Position numbers and translations under genes: made by a program
Source: Conidiobolus incongruus B7586
Lineage: Eukaryota; Entomophthoromycota; Entomophthoromycetes; Entomophthorales; Conidiobolaceae
DNA: 12,543 nt
Assembly (NCBI GenBank): GCA_000697335.1
Contig: JNEM01009215.1
Coordinates: forward strand, 1-12,543
Reading direction: 5' to 3'
Shown: positions 8,910 to 12,543 of the stretch, piece after piece
How positions within the stretch are numbered: position 1 is the stretch's first letter
How the letters are laid out: every line of letters begins with the position of its first letter
The notes under the pieces: generated by a model
The model's input: only the letters and a program-made list of their open reading frames with translations
What the model was told of the DNA's origin: nothing
The model's database searches: none

Positions 8910-10303
8910 ATACATTTAATTCTTATTCTAATACCAATCATTGGGTACCTCTCCCACAAAAACCAATTACAACTCGTAGAACAGTGTAACATAATATCAA
9001 TAGTATTCTCAATAATATTTGGTATTATTGTCTATAACGCAATTGATGATGTGGATCCAAAGCTCATTTTGAAGGAGTTGAATGATAAGGAATTGTTGAA
9101 GAAGGAAAAGTCTGCTATGTAAGTAATTTTACATTTTGTAATTTTTTTTACTTATGAATAGCAAGTCCAGGATGTTTAGGTTTAATAAGTGCTGTATTCT
9201 TTTTAATCAGCTGTTATTGTTTTATTTTATTCCGTTACCTTTTAATCATAATTTGAAATTGGACAAGTTGTTACGCTCCAGGGAATATCTACATATTGAA
9301 GTAAATATGGTTATTTATTTGTGAATATTGATTTTAATGTATGTTAATTTCGTTCGTTCAATTACTTTCGGAATTTTGTTGATTCAAACAATGGTCCTAC
9401 TAGGATTCTATGATGAGGTGTCCGACATTAGGTGAAAGTACAAAATCTTTTTACCCAGTATTGCGTTCATTCCAATGCTTATGGTTTATTTTATTTCTGA
9501 CAGTTTGACTACCGTAGTACTAACCCATCCCTTTAAGTCAATATTAGGGAATTCTATCAATTTGGATGTTTTGCGCTATGTCTATATGGCGATGATAGCT
9601 ACATTTTGTACTAATGCACTCAATATTGTTGCAGGAATCAACGGAGTGGAAGTGGGTCAGACTCTGGTGATTGCGATTTCCGTGGTAATTTTTAAAATTC
9701 CCCACTTAAACGAAATTTACAATAGTTTAGTAGTAAGATACATATTCTTAATTTATTTGTTGATTCCATTCGTCGGAATGTCCATCCTTCTGTTGTTATT
9801 CAACAAATATCCAGCAAAAGCATTCGTTGGGGACACTTATTCCGATATTGGAGGCATGGTCCTAGAAGTCGAAGGGATATTGAGTCAGTTCAGCAAAAAT
9901 ATGCTATTGATTTTTGGTTCCCAAATTTCATATTTCATTCTGTCTGCCCCTCAACTCTTTCATCTCATACCACGTCCTCGTCACCGTATGTCAAAATTCA
10001 ATCCAGAAACTGAGTTTCTAGGACCTGGCGAAACCGAATTCAAAAATTCCTTTAAATTTCACCAACTGTTAATTTTTCAATATCCTCAGCGGTTTAAATC
10101 AAACCAAACTTACAAGAGACCCTAAAACCCAGAGAATTATTAAATCGACGGATTTTACAGTTTTGAATTGCCTATAAATGATATTTGGGTCTTTGAGGGA
10201 AGATCAATTATTTTTTAGAATGATACTACTTTGAATTCTTTGGAGTTATATAACGTTTGAAATACGTCACTTTGGAGTTCAATCATTCTATTCTCAAAAT
10301 TAA
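8910..10303 (+). pseudogene. ALG7: Decayed UDP-GlcNAc:dolichyl-phosphate GlcNAc-1-P transferase (ALG7/DPAGT1)
   Basis: The family makes dolichyl-PP-GlcNAc, the first step of N-glycan synthesis, in the ER membrane. Recognisable blocks in order: LLKKEK joined to IPGCLGLISAVFF (family IPES.GLIS), FIPLPFN, VLLGFYDEVSDIR (family FADDVL.IRW), MLMVYF, LNIVAGINGVEVGQ, FVGDTY, PRPRHR, KFNPET and FGSLREDQLFF. Breaks: no ATG in the first open frame; a frame change near 9205-9215; an intron at 9301-9348 that ends AAT instead of AG; TGA at 9433 where the family has Trp; a frame change near 10065-10080; TAA at 10175; TGA at 10232. The first intron (9119-9165, acceptor AAG, or TAG at 9161 with loss of frame) is still visible. 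Normally strict positions have drifted too: GDTYSDIGG where relatives have GDTYCYFAG, and PRPRHR for PCPRHR. Many multi-pass membrane stretches remain. A working copy is expected elsewhere, since ALG7 is essential in yeast. Confidence 0.92.
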
Positions 10304-10561
10304 AAAATATTTTTAATATTTAACATTAATTGTGATATGTAATTGAATATTTCGGTAACTTTGAAGATTAATAACCGAATATTTAACAAATAAAATTTAA
10401 ACAAATAAAATTCCCATAAAATTAAAATTCTCAAAGATTTTAACAAAGAATTAAATCGGATTAATATTACAGTTTGAAATTTCAATTAACATTTAAAATA
10501 ATGAAATAAAACCCTCCTTTTATAATATTATTTAATATTTAAAATCATTTTTAAAATTATT
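10304..10561. other. Upstream region of the ORMDL gene
   Basis: An AT-rich spacer of about 260 bp between the ALG7 remnant and the ORMDL start. A 12-bp direct repeat (ACAAATAAAATT) occurs at 10386-10397 and 10401-10412, and an imperfect inverted repeat around CGGTAA/TAACCG lies at 10344-10384. Either could be chance in such sequence. A CCCTCC run at 10511-10516 stands out 45-50 bp before the ATG. No promoter element can be assigned. Confidence 0.35.
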
Positions 10562-11303
10562 ATGGAAAAAAGACCGACAATGACATCGGCAGGAGGCTAC
10601 ACTAATGTAAGGCCTACACGCAGACTTAGTATTGTGCCACCAACCACCGTACCAATTATCCAAGTACAAAAAACACCTCCATATACTGATAATTTGGATG
10701 ATACTTGTCAAATTAATCCAAATTCTTCTTTTACCAATTATAGAGGTAATTTATATAATTTATTTGAGAGAATAATACTAATTTTTTATTAGGGTTTTGG
10801 TTAGTCAATATAGTTCTAATAATATGTGGTAAAATATTTTTTAGCTGTATCCCTTTCGTTAGTACAGAACTCAGTTGGACTTTAACTAATTTAACTTATA
10901 ACGCTGTAACTAAATTATCCAAACTCTTCTCAAATATACCATTAATTAATTATTCAATTAGGTTTCTTATTGGGTACTTCATTCCATGATAGGCGTGCCT
11001 TTTGAATTTAACCAAGGAGCAATGGACCATCTAACACTTTGGGAACAAATCGACAACGAGGCTCAATACACTACAGCAAAAAAATTTTTAACAGCACTTC
11101 CTATAGTTTTGTAAGTACTCTTAAATTCATCAGCAAATTCATACTCATATTTTTCTAGATTTCTCATAAGTATTCACTTCAGTCGATACAACCTATTTTA
11201 TTTCTGTCTCAATTTCATAACTTTAGTGATTATTTTGATAGCGAAATTGCCTATTATGCATAAGATAAGAATATTTGGAATTAATTCTATTCCTGTGGAT
11301 TAA
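10562..11303 (+). CDS. ORM1: ORMDL/Orm family regulator of serine palmitoyltransferase
   Basis: Orm proteins sit in the ER membrane, bind serine palmitoyltransferase and restrain sphingolipid synthesis. Four exons (10562-10745, 10793-10905, 10962-11110, 11159-11303) joined by GT-AG introns of 47, 56 and 48 nt give 196 residues ending in TAA followed at once by TAG. Conserved blocks: NPNSSFTNYRG (residues 52-62; Asn54 aligns with the ceramide-sensing Asn13 of human ORMDL3), CIPFVS, WTLTNLTYN, GVPFEFNQGA, LTLWEQID, KKFLTALPI, AKLPIMHKIRIFGIN. About four hydrophobic segments follow the family pattern. FNQGA...LTLWEQID is the fungal rather than the animal form. Compared with human ORMDL3 (153 aa) it has an extra basic, proline/threonine-rich head of about 40 residues with RRLS at 20-23, reminiscent of the phosphorylated heads of yeast Orm1/2. 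An AATAAA at 11321-11326 could serve polyadenylation. All junctions are in phase and nothing is broken. Confidence 0.96.
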
Positions 11304-12543
11304 TAGTATTATATATTGATAATAAATTAATGATTATTTTGAATTGTAAAATGGTATTATAATGTTTTAGTTTAGGTAAATATAAAAATATGATAATGGT
11401 CCATTTTATATTTTATATTTGAGAATTCATTTAGATGTATATTTAATATATTATATAAATATTTTCTATATCAGGTATCTATATTAGGAATTTATCAATA
11501 TATCAACACATAATAACATTAGTATTTATCTATTTATAACAATCTATTCCTTCGTACGATTTCAGACTATATTCAACTGATGAACCTACTTGACTTATTT
11601 TATTGTTCCAATTCTATTCTTCGCCCGCCCACATTTTGTGCACGATTGGCTTATACTGACGTATTCATTCCTCTTTCAAAATTTTTTATTTCAATACAAT
11701 GTTTAAAATATTAAAAAATTATATACCTTATCCCAAATATAGCAAGCATCTATTGAACCAAATCTCACAATTCAATCAAAATTAAATTTTGAAATTGTAA
11801 ACTGATTTCAACCAGATTAATCTATATTCGATATAATACCAGGAGTTACTATAGATAAATCTATGATTTGAGCTATTTTTTATTTTTTTATTAAGGATTA
11901 AATTATAATATCATTCAATAGATATAATGAGAAACAAGACTATATTCATTATTATATATTTGAATTTTCAAACAAAATACTTTGTTTTTATTAAATTATT
12001 TCATTAAACATATAAATTCCAAGTATATTCAATGATAAATTCATATTAATCCATATTTTTGAATTTTTTGCATTTTTTTTCATAATTTGTATATTTTTAC
12101 TGCATGATTATTATATTAAATAAACTTTTTTTCGATTTGAATTTTTAAAATAACAATGAAGTTTAAATTTTCAATTAATATACTTATTTTAATACATATT
12201 TCTTTGTAGATATCTCTATAATATTTTTTACCTTTTTTATTTTTTGAAATATTCCAATCAACTATATATAACCTGCCTGCTTTAAATTGTATAATTTATA
12301 ATTTGATTCTAATATTAAAGTTTATAATATATATTATTAGTTTATATACTATAATTAATTGCAAATCTATAATTGTTATATAAAATATCAATATCAATAT
12401 ATTAAAAATATTATTAAATATTATTTTGGGTTATAAATAATAAGAGATATATATTGATATCAATAATTCATAAATATAAGATAGTAAAAAAAACGATTAT
12501 TTATTTTTATAATTATAATTTCATTATATTATATATAAATCTT
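11304..12543. other. AT-rich 3' flank without a recognisable gene
   Basis: Mostly near-pure A+T with stops in every frame. One GC-richer island at about 11540-11715 has short open frames on both strands. The plus frame 11584-11703 reads as a hydrophobic peptide (with ARPHFVHDW). The other plus frame, 11523-11714, is open for 63 codons. The minus strand near 11630-11645 reads SQSCTKCG. None extends into a gene I recognise, so it may be a relic exon or chance. A 12-bp inverted repeat (12391-12402 and 12447-12458) is AT-only apart from one base per arm and probably meaningless. Confidence 0.5.

Noticed and set aside
9430-9460. A 27-nt intron (GTGAAAG...CCCAG) that would remove the ALG7 TGA.
   Set aside because: It would delete the conserved KYK.FLP segment and is shorter than any other intron here.
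10300-10485. Minus-strand open frame of 61 codons in the ORMDL upstream region.
   Set aside because: Its composition (Leu/Ile/Phe/Asn) is what AT-rich noncoding DNA gives by chance. It has no recognisable motif and sits in a promoter-like spacer.
11625-11660. TnpB/Fanzor zinc-ribbon gene on the minus strand (SQSCTKCG).
   Set aside because: The second Cys pair and the RuvC-like motifs are not found in frame on either side, and stops follow within about ten codons. It is too weak to call as a feature and is kept only as part of the island observation.
12391-12458. 12-bp inverted repeat as a hairpin, terminator or transposon end.
   Set aside because: The arms are almost wholly A/T, the loop is 44 nt, and such matches are expected by chance here. 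No element lies between or beside them.

Overview
The window looks like nuclear DNA from a fungus with a very AT-rich genome. The genes have many short introns (mostly 47-57 nt). Intergenic DNA is close to pure A+T. The two best-preserved proteins carry fungal-type signatures: an ORMDL/Orm protein with the fungal FNQGA...LTLWEQID block, and a GRAB-domain golgin. I cannot name the species. An early-diverging, AT-rich lineage is only an inference. No tRNA, rRNA, CRISPR array or prokaryotic operon is visible.

Layout. Positions 1-1201 hold a dead mariner (Tc1/mariner superfamily) DNA transposon. Its whole transposase frame can still be read from 84 to 1118 without a frameshift, but nine nonsense codons interrupt it. 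Positions 1202-1789 are AT-rich spacer. Positions 1790-7388 (minus strand) are one large multi-exon gene for a roughly 1,635-residue coiled-coil golgin ending in a GRAB (Arf-binding) domain, related to yeast Rud3 and animal GMAP-210. All but one of its exons join in phase. The exception is exon 3, which carries a TAG and which skipping would remove in frame. A stretch of the coiled coil is built from 32-residue tandem units. Positions 7389-8909 are AT-rich spacer. Positions 8910-10303 (plus) are a pseudogene of ALG7/DPAGT1, the GlcNAc-1-phosphate transferase of N-glycosylation, with frameshifts, stops, a lost splice acceptor and no visible start. Positions 10562-11303 (plus) are an intact four-exon ORMDL gene, a regulator of sphingolipid synthesis. 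From 11304 to the end there is AT-rich DNA with one unexplained GC-richer island near 11540-11715.

The three host genes all concern the early secretory pathway (Golgi tethering, ER N-glycan initiation, ER sphingolipid control), but they look like ordinary eukaryotic neighbours rather than a cluster. I see no self-contained new system. The points most worth a second look are the 7-7-7-11 coiled-coil super-repeat with a lysine at one core position, the stop-containing skippable exon in the golgin gene, the decayed copy of a normally essential gene, and the transposon fossil broken only by nonsense codons, which suggests C-to-T (RIP-like) mutation.
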